From Pantoea dispersa (lineage in GTDB: Bacteria > Pseudomonadota > Gammaproteobacteria > Enterobacterales > Enterobacteriaceae), in the NCBI RefSeq assembly GCF_014155765.1, contig NZ_SCKT01000003.1:627093-691092 (forward strand): DNA of 64,000 nucleotides, read 5' to 3'. A program made the position numbers and the translations under genes. The notes under the pieces are model-generated. The model was not told the DNA's origin. It worked only from the letters and a program-made list of their open reading frames with translations, and did not search any database. Of this stretch, positions 49,247-56,459 are shown one piece after another (the first letter of the stretch is position 1; each line of letters starts with the position of its first letter).

Positions 49247-49432
49247 CTAAGCAGATTGCACCTCTTCCGGTGGCGTCAGTTTGCCACTGAGAAGTTTAAA
49301 ACCGGCAGATTTAAAACGAGGCAGAGAAAGCGGTATCGGCTCCATCGGGCGATAAAAACCGCGTCCAGCATCCCAGTACCATACCTCAGGCTCAGTTGTG
49401 CTGCTGCCTACCCAGTAAAAACCCGTATCCAT
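49247..49432 (-). CDS. YW-PEVW small protein, paralog 2
   Basis: 61 residues, ATG 49432 with GGAG seven bases upstream. MDTGFYWVGSSTTEPEVWYW, GFYRP, FKSAGFKLLSGKLTPPEEV. Same order of motifs as paralog 1, 85 bp away on the same strand; a likely tandem duplication with strong divergence. Function unknown. Confidence 0.65.
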   Translation of the reverse strand: MDTGFYWVGSSTTEPEVWYWDAGRGFYRPMEPIPLSLPRFKSAGFKLLSGKLTPPEEVQSA

Positions 49433-49601
49433 CAGTGCTCTCCAGAAATGAATGAAGGCACGCCTTCTCTAATTTCCGCAAAATAATGTCTTAATTAAAC
49501 TCAATGATCAATCTCGGTTGCCGCTTCGCTTATTAACGCCAGCAGTCAGCGGCCGCGAAAATAACATCCGGTGGGTCGGTCCAGATATCATCGAAGGTAT
49601 T

Positions 49602-49802
49602 TTACTGATCCTGATAAGGATCTTTTTTGTCATCCTGACTGTCATCGCGTGTACGCGGGATTTCGCCGTGCTCACGAGCATCATCATGGGCTGGATGATC
49701 ATCTTCCTCATAAGCATTACCTGCATGCGGCGCGGCTTCCGGTAAACCCTTGTGTACCTCGCCCTCGTTTTTACGCTCCTTGTTGGTTTCGTGTTGTTTC
49801 AT
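49602..49802 (-). CDS. Hydrophilic small protein
   Basis: 66 residues from ATG 49802 (GGAG six bases upstream). Extremely charged, starting MKQHETNKERKNEGEVHKG and ending DDSQDDKKDPYQDQ, with no hydrophobic core, so probably disordered. Upstream open frame to 49880 lacks a ribosome site. No known function. Confidence 0.5.
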   Translation of the reverse strand: MKQHETNKERKNEGEVHKGLPEAAPHAGNAYEEDDHPAHDDAREHGEIPRTRDDSQDDKKDPYQDQ

Positions 49803-49920
49803 CTTTCTCTCCAGCAGGGTTTTGTTGTGATGAATTTTAGCTGATCGCTGGCCGTTTCTGGCGACCATAATCGTTTTCACACTCTACACGCAGAACGGCT
49901 AAATTGTACAGTTTTGCAAA

Positions 49921-49951
49921 GTTGTACAAGTTTATGGGGGCTGTATAGAAG
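49921..49951 (+). promoter_or_regulatory. Promoter/operator site A
   Basis: GTTGTACAAG, ten bases, CTGTATAGAAG. The left half is identical to sites B and C; the right half is degenerate. TTGTAC and TATAGA would give a -35/-10 pair with 16-bp spacing. Confidence 0.45.
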
Positions 49952-50134
49952 TGCACGCGTCAGCAAGGAGTAAAAATAATTTTGTTGAGCAGAAAGAGAG
50001 GCTTAGCACAGCGTCTGATATTTTATTCAGGTTAACTGCATGATTTTTCCTGCGAAAATGGTGATTTATTGTTGAAGAGAATGGCGAAATTATTGTGCAA
50101 ATCTCCTCTGACCACACGAAATGCTAACTAAATT

Positions 50135-50165
50135 GTTGTACAAGTTTTCCATCTTTGTATAACTT
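50135..50165 (+). promoter_or_regulatory. Promoter/operator site B
   Basis: GTTGTACAAG (50135-50144), ten bases, TTGTATAACTT (50155-50165). Identical half-elements and spacing recur on the minus strand at 56564-56594. TTGTAC (-35) and TATAAC (-10) are 16 bp apart, placing +1 near 50170. TTGTACAA is itself a palindrome and could bind a repressor; the BluR-type regulator of the E. coli ariR region is one candidate (inference). Confidence 0.6.
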
Positions 50166-50169
50166 CTCG

Positions 50170-50257
50170 CTTGTGGCAGTCAGTCACACGTAACGAATGA
50201 TGCTTTGCATCGCCTCTGAAGGTGTTGTGGATTTCCACTTTCAGAGGCTGCTTTTTT
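50170..50257 (+). ncRNA. Structured small RNA, copy B
   Basis: Predicted 88-nt transcript from site B. TAACGAAT, then hairpin GATGC-TTT-GCATC (50199-50211), then a 13-bp terminator hairpin GCCTCTGAA../..TTCAGAGGC (50212-50248) with loop TTGTGGATTTC, then T6. Aligns along its length with copy C (minus strand, 56460-56559), with compensatory base changes in both stems. No peptide. The GGA in the loop suggests a CsrA-binding site (inference). Lies 83 bp before ariR. Confidence 0.65.
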
Positions 50258-50339
50258 ACCTGTGCTGATTCAAAAATTTAACCTGAGTAACCGATTAATC
50301 ACTGCAGTTTGCACTGCAGCTTACCCGATGAGGCTTGTT

Positions 50340-50603
50340 ATGAAACAGAATGCATCGACGTCAGCAGAGTCTCAATTGTCAGAATATTTCCAGCACGCGG
50401 GTTCAGAATATGCCAGTGAAAAAGAGGTCATCGCGCTGATTTACAAACAGCTGGCGGCGGTGAAACTGCGTGTGAGCAATAAAGATATTATTCTGGCGCT
50501 GCTGGAGCGATTAGAGTCTGAACATGACGTGGTTCAGCTGGATATTTATCGCCAGGCACTGGAACTTATTGTTCAGCGCACGCCTGACGATATCGCTTCC
50601 TGA
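50340..50603 (+). CDS. ariR: AriR/YmgB-family two-component connector protein
   Basis: 87 residues from ATG 50340 (GAGG six bases upstream). NKDIILALLERLESEHDVVQ and ALELIVQRTPDDI align with E. coli AriR [20 protein letters not shown] and TLEIVLRYTADDM. In E. coli the ycgZ-ymgA-ariR operon acts through the Rcs phosphorelay and is repressed by BluR, antagonised by BluF in blue light. A bluF homolog lies 500 bp downstream here, so the functional linkage is kept although bluR, ycgZ and ymgA are absent from the window. Confidence 0.85.
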   Translation: MKQNASTSAESQLSEYFQHAGSEYASEKEVIALIYKQLAAVKLRVSNKDIILALLERLESEHDVVQLDIYRQALELIVQRTPDDIAS

Positions 50604-50667
50604 AACCTGTGTCTGTCGTACTCCACTCCATTGCCGAAACACGGACGTTTAGTTGCCTGTTTGTTTC

Positions 50668-50692
50668 GCCCCTTAGCTTAGGGGCATTTATT
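50668..50692 (+). terminator. ariR terminator
   Basis: GCCCCT / AGGGGC stem around TAGCTT, followed by ATTTATT. Confidence 0.65.
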
Positions 50693-50844
50693 CTCTTCGC
50701 GTCTCGTTTCCTGCCTGAATAAGCCCAGCGTGAAATGCACAATTGCCTCTATTCTCTGCTACAGTATTTAGCTGGAGTAAGCTTTCATGCAAGCAGGGTT
50801 ACTCATTACGCCAGAGGGCGTATCACTTTATCGGGCACGCATGA

Positions 50845-51066
50845 ATGTCTGATTCGCGGCGCAGGCCGCTGGGCAAACCTATGAATGATGGTTATTACTG
50901 GATTAAAGATGGCGAGCGCTATCCGGAAGTGTGGCTGTACCAGAAGCAGTTTGGCTGGTTTCGCCCGTGCAGCGCGGTGCCAATGACGCAGCGTACCTTT
51001 GAGATGATGAAGTACGTAGTGCTGAGTGAACGGCTGGAAGAACCGGCGCGTGAGACTGAGTGTTAA
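50845..51066 (+). CDS. YW-PEVW small protein, paralog 3
   Basis: 73 residues from ATG 50845, or 61 from ATG 50881 (MNDGYYWIKDGERYPEVWLY), which matches the other paralogs in length; neither start has a clear ribosome site. GWFRP and VVLSERLEEP continue the shared pattern. Opposite strand to paralogs 1 and 2. Convergent with bluF. Function unknown. Confidence 0.6.
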   Translation: MSDSRRRPLGKPMNDGYYWIKDGERYPEVWLYQKQFGWFRPCSAVPMTQRTFEMMKYVVLSERLEEPARETEC

Positions 51067-51102
51067 GCCTGTGACCGCCGTTACGGCGGTCAGCTTTGCC
51101 GG

Positions 51103-52314
51103 TTACTTAATCTCCGGCCAGGCTACTGCCGGGAAACCATTAAACTGTGGGCGGGCAAACAGATAGCCCTGGAATTGACTGACACCGACCGCTTCCAGCC
51201 ACATCCACTCCTCGGCTTTCTCCACGCCTTCAGCAATCACCGCGATCTCCAGCGAAGCGCAGCACTTAATAATGGCATGCACAATCGCCTGTTTTGGGCC
51301 GCTTTTGTGCACGTCACTGATGATTTCCCGATCGATTTTGATCTTATCCGGCTGGAATTTAGACAGCAGCGACAAACCCGCAAACCCGGCACCAAAGTCA
51401 TCCAGCGCCAGGCTGATACCCGCCGCCTTAAGTTTTCTTACTTCTGCCGTAAACTCTTCGGCACGCGAGATGATTTCATTCTCCGTCACTTCCACCACGA
51501 TCTGCTCCGGTACCAGACCGTTGGCCGCGATTTCCTGCAACAGGAAATCCACCGCATTCGGGACGGTGACCAGCGACATTGGCAGCAGATTGATGGTCAG
51601 CGTCTGCTCGCCGAGGCCGAGATTTTTCGCCAGGTTGAAGGCCAGACTTTTGGATTGAATATCGGCGTGGTAAATCGCATCGCCGCCAAACGCAGAGAAG
51701 TATTCCTGCGGTGAACCGCCGTCCGGCGTGCGAATCAGCGCTTCATAGGCCGTAATACGCCGCGAAAAGGGATCAACAATCGGCTGAAACGCAAACCGGC
51801 AATCCTGTACATAGTGCTGCAGACTCTCCAGCTGACGCTGGCTTTCCGCATCAGTAATAAATTCCCAGGTATTCGCCGGCGGGATCTCGAAATAGTTCTC
51901 TTTTTCCCGCGCCTCAACGAAGGTACGCAGGAACTGCAGTGCACGGTCGTCATAGGTGAGCTGGTAACGCGAAGTGCCTTTATCCAGCACCGCCTGCAGC
52001 ACGCTGGATTTGTCGTGCTCGCGCAGGTCAAACAGCTCCATTCCGACGTTACCAAAGCGCCGGGCTGGCGCGAAGTCATGCATCAGCTCCACCAGATTGT
52101 GATGGCGGGCGTCGCGGCAGATACGGTCGTAAATGCCCTGAACGGCCTGATCGGGCCCTTCAAGCAGCTGGAAGAAATGTCGTCCATCAAACAACAGAAT
52201 GCCGGTGACATCTGAAACTTCGTTTTTCTTATTGGCTTTGCCAACCATATCCTCCAGCGTTTTGATGGGAACGTGATCATAGAGGTGGCTGCGGTAAAGG
52301 ATGGTAGTCAGCAT
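51103..52314 (-). CDS. bluF: BLUF-EAL blue-light sensor BluF with intact EAL catalytic residues
   Basis: 403 residues, same as E. coli BluF (YcgF). N-terminal flavin-binding BLUF domain: MLTTILYRSH with Tyr7 and VTGILLFDGRHFFQLLEGP with Gln49. C-terminal EAL domain: EALIR at Glu191, Asn in TINLLP, Glu in VVEVTEN, Asp305-Asp306 in LDDFGAG, Lys in KIDRE, Glu362 in AEGVE, Gln382 in QGYLF. All canonical metal and catalytic residues are present, unlike E. coli BluF, whose EAL is degenerate (EAI, DH, AMGVA). So a light-regulated c-di-GMP phosphodiesterase is likely. Confidence 0.95.
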   Translation of the reverse strand: MLTTILYRSHLYDHVPIKTLEDMVGKANKKNEVSDVTGILLFDGRHFFQLLEGPDQAVQGIYDRICRDARHHNLVELMHDFAPARRFGNVGMELFDLREHDKSSVLQAVLDKGTSRYQLTYDDRALQFLRTFVEAREKENYFEIPPANTWEFITDAESQRQLESLQHYVQDCRFAFQPIVDPFSRRITAYEALIRTPDGGSPQEYFSAFGGDAIYHADIQSKSLAFNLAKNLGLGEQTLTINLLPMSLVTVPNAVDFLLQEIAANGLVPEQIVVEVTENEIISRAEEFTAEVRKLKAAGISLALDDFGAGFAGLSLLSKFQPDKIKIDREIISDVHKSGPKQAIVHAIIKCCASLEIAVIAEGVEKAEEWMWLEAVGVSQFQGYLFARPQFNGFPAVAWPEIK

Positions 52315-52557
52315 GAGATTGTCCGGCGCTATCGTTATTTTGCCTTACATTAACAGCCAGACGGCAGGATCTGTCCAGCGCTTAGACGCGTAATCGTTAA
52401 CTATTTTATTAAATTCCACTTAACCGAAGCGGCTGGCAGGGCACGTCAGGTGGAATTTTTACTCAACCGCTGGTCAGCGAGGTTAACGATAAATAAATTC
52501 GATTGAAAGGATAAATGAAAAGCGTATCGTTAGCCGGGTTAACCGGAGGTGATAAAG

Positions 52558-52806
52558 ATGTTGCGTGATTATTTGAAGATTGATGAAAGCGATCGTTTAA
52601 TTGAGCAGAGCTTGTTACGCCTGCACAACCGTGGACAGGAAGATGTCACCGAATGGCATATTGTCGGTGCCAACGGTGAGCACAAGGGCAGCGTGGCGCG
52701 GTTCGATAAACTGAGTAACCGCCGCTCTTACCGCGTCAGTTACCGTATAACGCAAACCGATCCCGAGGGAAGGGTGGTCGTCGATCATCTCACCGACACG
52801 TTGTGA
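52558..52806 (+). CDS. Hypothetical 82-residue protein
   Basis: ATG 52558 with GGAGG upstream (GTG 52549 possible). MLRDYLKIDESDRLIEQSLL, WHIVGANGEHKGSVARFDKL, then beta-strand-rich YRVSYRITQTDPEGRVVVDH. Soluble. Followed by a terminator; divergent from bluF. No family recognised. Confidence 0.65.
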   Translation: MLRDYLKIDESDRLIEQSLLRLHNRGQEDVTEWHIVGANGEHKGSVARFDKLSNRRSYRVSYRITQTDPEGRVVVDHLTDTL

Positions 52807-52834
52807 TTTTTGCCGTAGTCTTTTGTTGGATTTG

Positions 52835-52858
52835 ACCCGCCGCGTGGCGGGTTTTTTG
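52835..52858 (+). terminator. Rho-independent terminator
   Basis: ACCCGCC / GGCGGGT stem, GCGT loop, T-run. Confidence 0.85.
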
Positions 52859-52863
52859 CTGCT

Positions 52864-53499
52864 TCAGCGGCTGCCGCGCCGCCGCATTTCCACCAGCGTG
52901 CCAATCAGTTCCAGCGTACTTTTCTGACTCTGCTGCACGGGAAAATCTTCGTTCAGCGGCCGTAACGAGAAAATTTGCTCGTCGTGCATCCGAATAATTC
53001 GCACCATCGCGACGTCGTCTACCCGTGCCAGCACCACATCGCCCGGCTGGGGCACGCGTTGCGGATCAAAGATCAACCGGTCGCCGGCGCGATACGCCGG
53101 GTTCATGGCGTCATCTTCCAGCGTAACCGCCAGCGCACCGTCGCTCAGTGCTTCGTCACTGTAAAGAAAGCGGACAGCCTGCTGCTGCCACTGGAGTCGC
53201 TGCTCATTCAGCCAGTCCGCAGCCTGCACCAGCGTGACCAGCGGCACGGCAGTGAGAGCGGGGGAAGCGTGCGTACTGGCAAACGGCTGACCGTCGCCAT
53301 CAATAATCCACGCCGCGCTACACTGCAGCAATTCCGCCAGCCGCAGCAGATGCTCACCGCGCGGCACCGTCTCTTCTTTCTCCCACTGCGAAACCGCAAC
53401 GTGCGACACGCCAATGCCATTGGCCAGCGCCTGCTGCGTTAATTTCAGTGCCTTACGGCGCTGGCGAATGCGCTCACCACCAGATTCTTTTTTCATCAT
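52864..53499 (-). CDS. CI/LexA-like (HTH-S24) repressor lacking the cleavage dyad
   Basis: 211 residues. N-terminal XRE helix-turn-helix (RIRQRRKALKLTQQALANGI, VSHVAVSQWEKEETVPRGEH) and a C-terminal S24/LexA dimerisation fold. The nucleophile position reads EDDAMNP with Ala131 instead of GDSM, and the general-base Lys position reads AMVRII with Arg167. The 36-residue spacing matches the LexA Ser-Lys distance. It should therefore not self-cleave on RecA activation. Two palindromes upstream are its probable operators and overlap its own promoter. Confidence 0.88.
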   Translation of the reverse strand: MMKKESGGERIRQRRKALKLTQQALANGIGVSHVAVSQWEKEETVPRGEHLLRLAELLQCSAAWIIDGDGQPFASTHASPALTAVPLVTLVQAADWLNEQRLQWQQQAVRFLYSDEALSDGALAVTLEDDAMNPAYRAGDRLIFDPQRVPQPGDVVLARVDDVAMVRIIRMHDEQIFSLRPLNEDFPVQQSQKSTLELIGTLVEMRRRGSR

Positions 53500-53523
53500 C
53501 TTGACAACTCCTCCAGGCTTGAC

Positions 53524-53537
53524 TTAAGTATACTTAA
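53524..53537. promoter_or_regulatory. Operator O1, perfect palindrome
   Basis: TTAAGTATACTTAA, a 14-bp perfect palindrome. It covers the minus-strand -10 TATACT (53528-53533) of the repressor gene and begins at the end of a plus-strand -35-like TTGACT (53519-53524). Confidence 0.75.
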
Positions 53538-53546
53538 AATCATTAT

Positions 53547-53561
53547 TTAAAGTAAACTTAA
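53547..53561. promoter_or_regulatory. Operator O2, related imperfect palindrome
   Basis: TTAAAGTAAACTTAA, same half-sites as O1 with one extra base; centres are about 23-24 bp apart. Covers the minus-strand -35 TTTACT (53551-53556), which sits 17 bp from the TATACT -10. Confidence 0.65.
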
Positions 53562-53640
53562 ATATGCCGCTGGCCGTGATACTGGCGAGGGAGGTCAGCG
53601 GGGTGTCCGGCTAACCCTCGCCAGGTGAGAGAGGTAGGGC

Positions 53641-54030
53641 ATGGAGAGTAGTTTGGTCACCAGCGTAGGCGCACTGCTGCTTGGCGGTGGCGCGGCAGCG
53701 GTGTTCTGGAAACCCCTGATGGCGGGGATCGCGTCAATCGTCACCAGCAATCGCGCGGGCGGCGAGATCATCACCAGCTACAAAGAGCAGGTGCTGCTTC
53801 TCAAGGAGAGCCATGCGCTGATGCGCCAGGAAAACGATGAACTGCGTATCCGTCACGACAAAAACCTGCGGCGTATCTCATCGCTGGAGACCGATCTGCG
53901 TTTGATCAAGAACGCACTCGGTATCCTGCTGGCGACCACTGAAGCCGAGCACAGCGATAAGTTTCGCAGCCAGATTAATCAATTGATCACCACTCTGGAG
54001 GAGAACCGCGATGGTGCAGATAAACAGTGA
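53641..54030 (+). CDS. Membrane-anchored coiled-coil protein of repressor-linked cassette (gene 1)
   Basis: 129 residues, ATG 53641 with GAGAGG upstream. One glycine/alanine-rich membrane helix (residues about 6-30, SVGALLLGGGAAAVFWKPLM), then a long charged coiled coil (YKEQVLLLKESHALMRQEND, RRISSLETDLRLIKNALG). Divergent from the repressor and probably under its control. No family recognised; phage lysis or membrane-stress function is conceivable. Confidence 0.6.
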   Translation: MESSLVTSVGALLLGGGAAAVFWKPLMAGIASIVTSNRAGGEIITSYKEQVLLLKESHALMRQENDELRIRHDKNLRRISSLETDLRLIKNALGILLATTEAEHSDKFRSQINQLITTLEENRDGADKQ

Positions 54031-54340
54031 ACTGCTGGTGCGAAGCCACCGCCGTCATTTGATGCTGGGTGGCCTGCTGATGCTGTTATCGCTGCTGTGT
54101 GTGGCGATGACCATTCTGTTTCTTTACGTCAATAACGACGCCAACCGGCGCGTGGAGGAGATTCGCCAGCAGTACCGGGCGATCTCTGATCGACGCGAAG
54201 CAAAGGTCGCCGAACTGACCAGCCAGCTGGTTGAGCTGCAGAAAAAGCTGGATGCCCAGCCGCCGCGCAGCACCAGCCACACCTCAACGCCCTCCACGCC
54301 GCCGGCCGGTCAGCAAACCGCGCCACAGCCGCGGCGCTAA
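54011..54340 (+). CDS. Membrane-anchored protein of repressor-linked cassette (gene 2)
   Basis: 109 residues, overlapping gene 1 by 20 bases with GGAGGAG seven bases before ATG 54011. Basic start, TM helix (LGGLLMLLSLLCVAMTILFL), coiled coil (VEEIRQQYRAISDRREAKVA), then a Pro/Ser/Thr-rich tail. The layout resembles an i-spanin (Rz) in outline, but no outer-membrane lipoprotein partner is embedded. Function unknown. Confidence 0.6.
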   Translation: MVQINSELLVRSHRRHLMLGGLLMLLSLLCVAMTILFLYVNNDANRRVEEIRQQYRAISDRREAKVAELTSQLVELQKKLDAQPPRSTSHTSTPSTPPAGQQTAPQPRR

Positions 54341-54350
54341 GGAGGACCTG

Positions 54351-54947
54351 ATGCGTATTACTGAGCGGATCGCAGTCCGTTTGCAGCAACTGCGGTCTTT
54401 TTTTAGCAATAAGGAGAAAATTATGAGCGATCAAACTGTCATCAACCCAACCAGCACTGCGGCGCAACAGGAATTGTCACCGCTGGAGAGTTTTGCCAAC
54501 GAAACGGCCAGCGCGCCGGCTGCCGCTGACAGCGCAGCTGACAGCGTTGCCCAGCCAGCGACGCCGCCGGCAGCCGCAACGCCGGCAGTCGCAACGCCAG
54601 CTGCGCAACCGGCAGCGCCCGCCAGCGCTGAGCAACCGTTTCATGCGGATGCTCCGGTCGATCTCGATCAGCAGCTGGCAACGCAGGATACGCTGGCGAA
54701 CGGCTCGGCCAGCGCAGGCGCCTCGGCGGCAGCCACGCCTGGCGTGCGCAACGCGCAGGCCGCCGCCCCGGTTGCTGCCCCCGACGCGCCGGCTGCTGCG
54801 ACCGCCGCCAGCGATGCGGTGGCGCAGGATATCAGCGCCGGGGTGAAGGACTTTGTCCAGGCTTTCAGCTTTGTTGAACAGGGCGTGCTGAAGCTGGGCA
54901 GCGCCGCGAAGGATGAACTGATTGCGCTGGCGAAGAAGTATCTGTAA
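54351..54947 (+). CDS. Ala/Pro-rich protein of repressor-linked cassette (gene 3)
   Basis: 198 residues from ATG 54351 (AGGAGG five bases upstream), or 174 from ATG 54423, which also has a good AAGGAG; both could be used. After a basic helix comes MSDQTVINPTSTAAQQEL, a long low-complexity Ala/Pro/Ser region (about 60-150), then a conserved-looking helical end (VKDFVQAFSFVEQGVLKLGS, KDELIALAKKYL). No signal peptide. Last gene of the cassette. Confidence 0.55.
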   Translation: MRITERIAVRLQQLRSFFSNKEKIMSDQTVINPTSTAAQQELSPLESFANETASAPAAADSAADSVAQPATPPAAATPAVATPAAQPAAPASAEQPFHADAPVDLDQQLATQDTLANGSASAGASAAATPGVRNAQAAAPVAAPDAPAAATAASDAVAQDISAGVKDFVQAFSFVEQGVLKLGSAAKDELIALAKKYL

Positions 54948-54971
54948 TTCAGACGGGCAGGGATGCCCTGA

Positions 54972-55562
54972 TCACCTGTTCGGTCGCGTGATCTGCTTTT
55001 CCAGTTCCAGCGGGTTTCGCTGCCGGCTGTTAATCTTTTTAGCGGGCGAGCCGAAGTAGATCGACCACGCTTCGGTATCGCGCGTTATCAGTGAATTTGC
55101 GCCTACCGCCGTTCCCTCTGCCAGCGTAAGGCCTGGCATAATAATGGATTGCGAACCGACGATAACATGTCGGCCCAGCACCACTTTCCCCGAGGTGACG
55201 CCGGTCAGGTGGGCAGGCACGGTGGGATTGGTCATGAATTCCCCACTGTAGTCATCACTTTTCGAGTAGATTTTTACGCCCTGCGAAAGCCCCGAGAAAT
55301 CCTCCATTTCCACACCGGCACCTGCCAGTATGGCGCAGTAACCGCCAATATGAATGTAGGAGCCAAGCGTCAGATACCCATCGCCGGCAGCCACGAGGGT
55401 CGAGAATCCGTCGATGCGCACGTGATCGCCAAGAGTGATATTGTGCAGGCCAATAATGGTGCAATTTTTGGCCACCATGACCTGCCTGCCGACGTGTTTG
55501 AAGCCGAAACTATTCAGCTCATGTTCGGTGTAATAACCAGGATTGAAAGGTTCAGTCGACAC
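54972..55562 (-). CDS. Hexapeptide-repeat (LbH) acyltransferase
   Basis: 196 residues from GTG 55562 (GGAG eight bases upstream); ATG 55598 would add 12 residues. Left-handed beta-helix hexads (CTIIGLHNITLGDHVRIDGF, GKVVLGRHVIVGSQSIIMPG, LAEGTAVGANSLITRD). Catalytic His may be in the HLTGV or GRHVIVG region. Ends FGSPAKKINSRQRN, typical of WbbJ/NeuD-like sugar O-acetyltransferases. Substrate could be surface polysaccharide or a flagellar glycan; no linked glycosyltransferase is present. Confidence 0.85.
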   Translation of the reverse strand: MSTEPFNPGYYTEHELNSFGFKHVGRQVMVAKNCTIIGLHNITLGDHVRIDGFSTLVAAGDGYLTLGSYIHIGGYCAILAGAGVEMEDFSGLSQGVKIYSKSDDYSGEFMTNPTVPAHLTGVTSGKVVLGRHVIVGSQSIIMPGLTLAEGTAVGANSLITRDTEAWSIYFGSPAKKINSRQRNPLELEKQITRPNR

Positions 55563-55781
55563 AGTGCATTCTCCGGATGATCGGGGCTGGTGTGCCATTA
55601 TAGGTGTGAAGGCAACAGTCTGTAGCGGAAGAAAAGCGCTAAATCTGACTTCAATTCATCGCAATCAGCCACGAATGGAGACTAAGTTAAGATAATTCTG
55701 CAGGCGGCTTCGCTATTATCTGCTAACTTTAATTGCTCAGGCGTTATTTTAACTGGCTTTATCAGCAAAAAGGAAAATAGC

Positions 55782-56048
55782 ATGAGTGATACAGAGGCAA
55801 TCAAAACCAAAACTGACTACCTGCGTGATGTCACCTCACAGCTAAAAGAGATGCGTCACTATGCGCAGACCAACACTGAGACGCTTTCCAGCCACTGGCT
55901 GGCCTTTGATGCCGGGGAGTATAAGGATAAAGAGTACGCCACGCGTTTTGATACGCTGATCAACAAGCAGGGACAGCTGCTGGATGATATCGATCAGGCG
56001 ATTCAGGATCTGGAAATCGCCATCAATCACAGCGAGCAGGAAAGCTAA
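55782..56048 (+). CDS. Small helical hypothetical protein
   Basis: 88 residues, ATG 55782 with AAGGA upstream. All-helical, charged (MSDTEAIKTKTDYLRDVTSQ, EYATRFDTLINKQGQLLDDI). No membrane segment. Convergent with the DinI-like gene. No family recognised. Confidence 0.65.
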   Translation: MSDTEAIKTKTDYLRDVTSQLKEMRHYAQTNTETLSSHWLAFDAGEYKDKEYATRFDTLINKQGQLLDDIDQAIQDLEIAINHSEQES

Positions 56049-56065
56049 GCGCGGCTGCTGGTGGC

Positions 56066-56305
56066 CTAATCGGCCACCAGCCACATCTCGGCTTCATCGA
56101 ACATCTCTTCAACAATACGCGCAATCGTCGCCTTGTCGTTTTTACTCATATCGGTTTCGATGGCGTTACGCTCCATCGGCTTAACCCGCACCTCCAGATC
56201 CGGAAAGACGCGCTGCACGCGCTTCTCCAGCTCCTGCAAAATCATTTCGCGCGCGCCCGGTAATCCGGCTACGTTGCGCTTGTCGTAAATCAGCTCCACA
56301 AACAT
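56066..56305 (-). CDS. DinI/MsgA-family protein
   Basis: 79 residues, MFVELIYDKRNVAGLPGARE at the start and IARIVEEMFDEAEMWLVAD at the end. This matches the DinI-like family, closest in my memory to Salmonella MsgA (FVELVYDKRNV, EMFEEADMWLV). DinI modulates RecA filaments; MsgA-type members are linked to stress and macrophage survival. No LexA box seen. It is the first gene downstream of structured RNA copy C on the same strand. Confidence 0.85.
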   Translation of the reverse strand: MFVELIYDKRNVAGLPGAREMILQELEKRVQRVFPDLEVRVKPMERNAIETDMSKNDKATIARIVEEMFDEAEMWLVAD

Positions 56306-56459
56306 CAGGGCATTCCAGTAATCAAAGTGGGAGCGTCATATTACTGTAAATAAAACCAGTGACAAGCGGCAGGGCGGCAATTATTTTCATACGGGTGAAA
56401 CAGCGCGGCGTAAAGATGCAACGACAGGGGAACAAAGCGGGCAAAAGCAGAGGGTGCAC

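Larger units (their letters stand above)
49803..50339. other. Regulatory region upstream of ariR
   Basis: 537 bp, AT-rich. Contains two GTTGTACAAG-N10-(T/C)TGTATA sites (49921-49951 and 50135-50165) and a structured RNA gene (about 50170-50257), listed separately. Otherwise no gene seen. Confidence 0.6.

Noticed and set aside
49921-50165. TTGTACAA sites as LuxR/EsaR-type lux boxes
   Set aside because: Lux boxes are single 20-bp dyads; these have a fixed two-part promoter-like spacing, and no LuxR/LuxI genes are present.
54011-54340. Gene 2 of the repressor cassette as a true Rz spanin
   Set aside because: No embedded or overlapping outer-membrane lipoprotein (Rz1) and no adjacent holin/endolysin; only the general layout fits.
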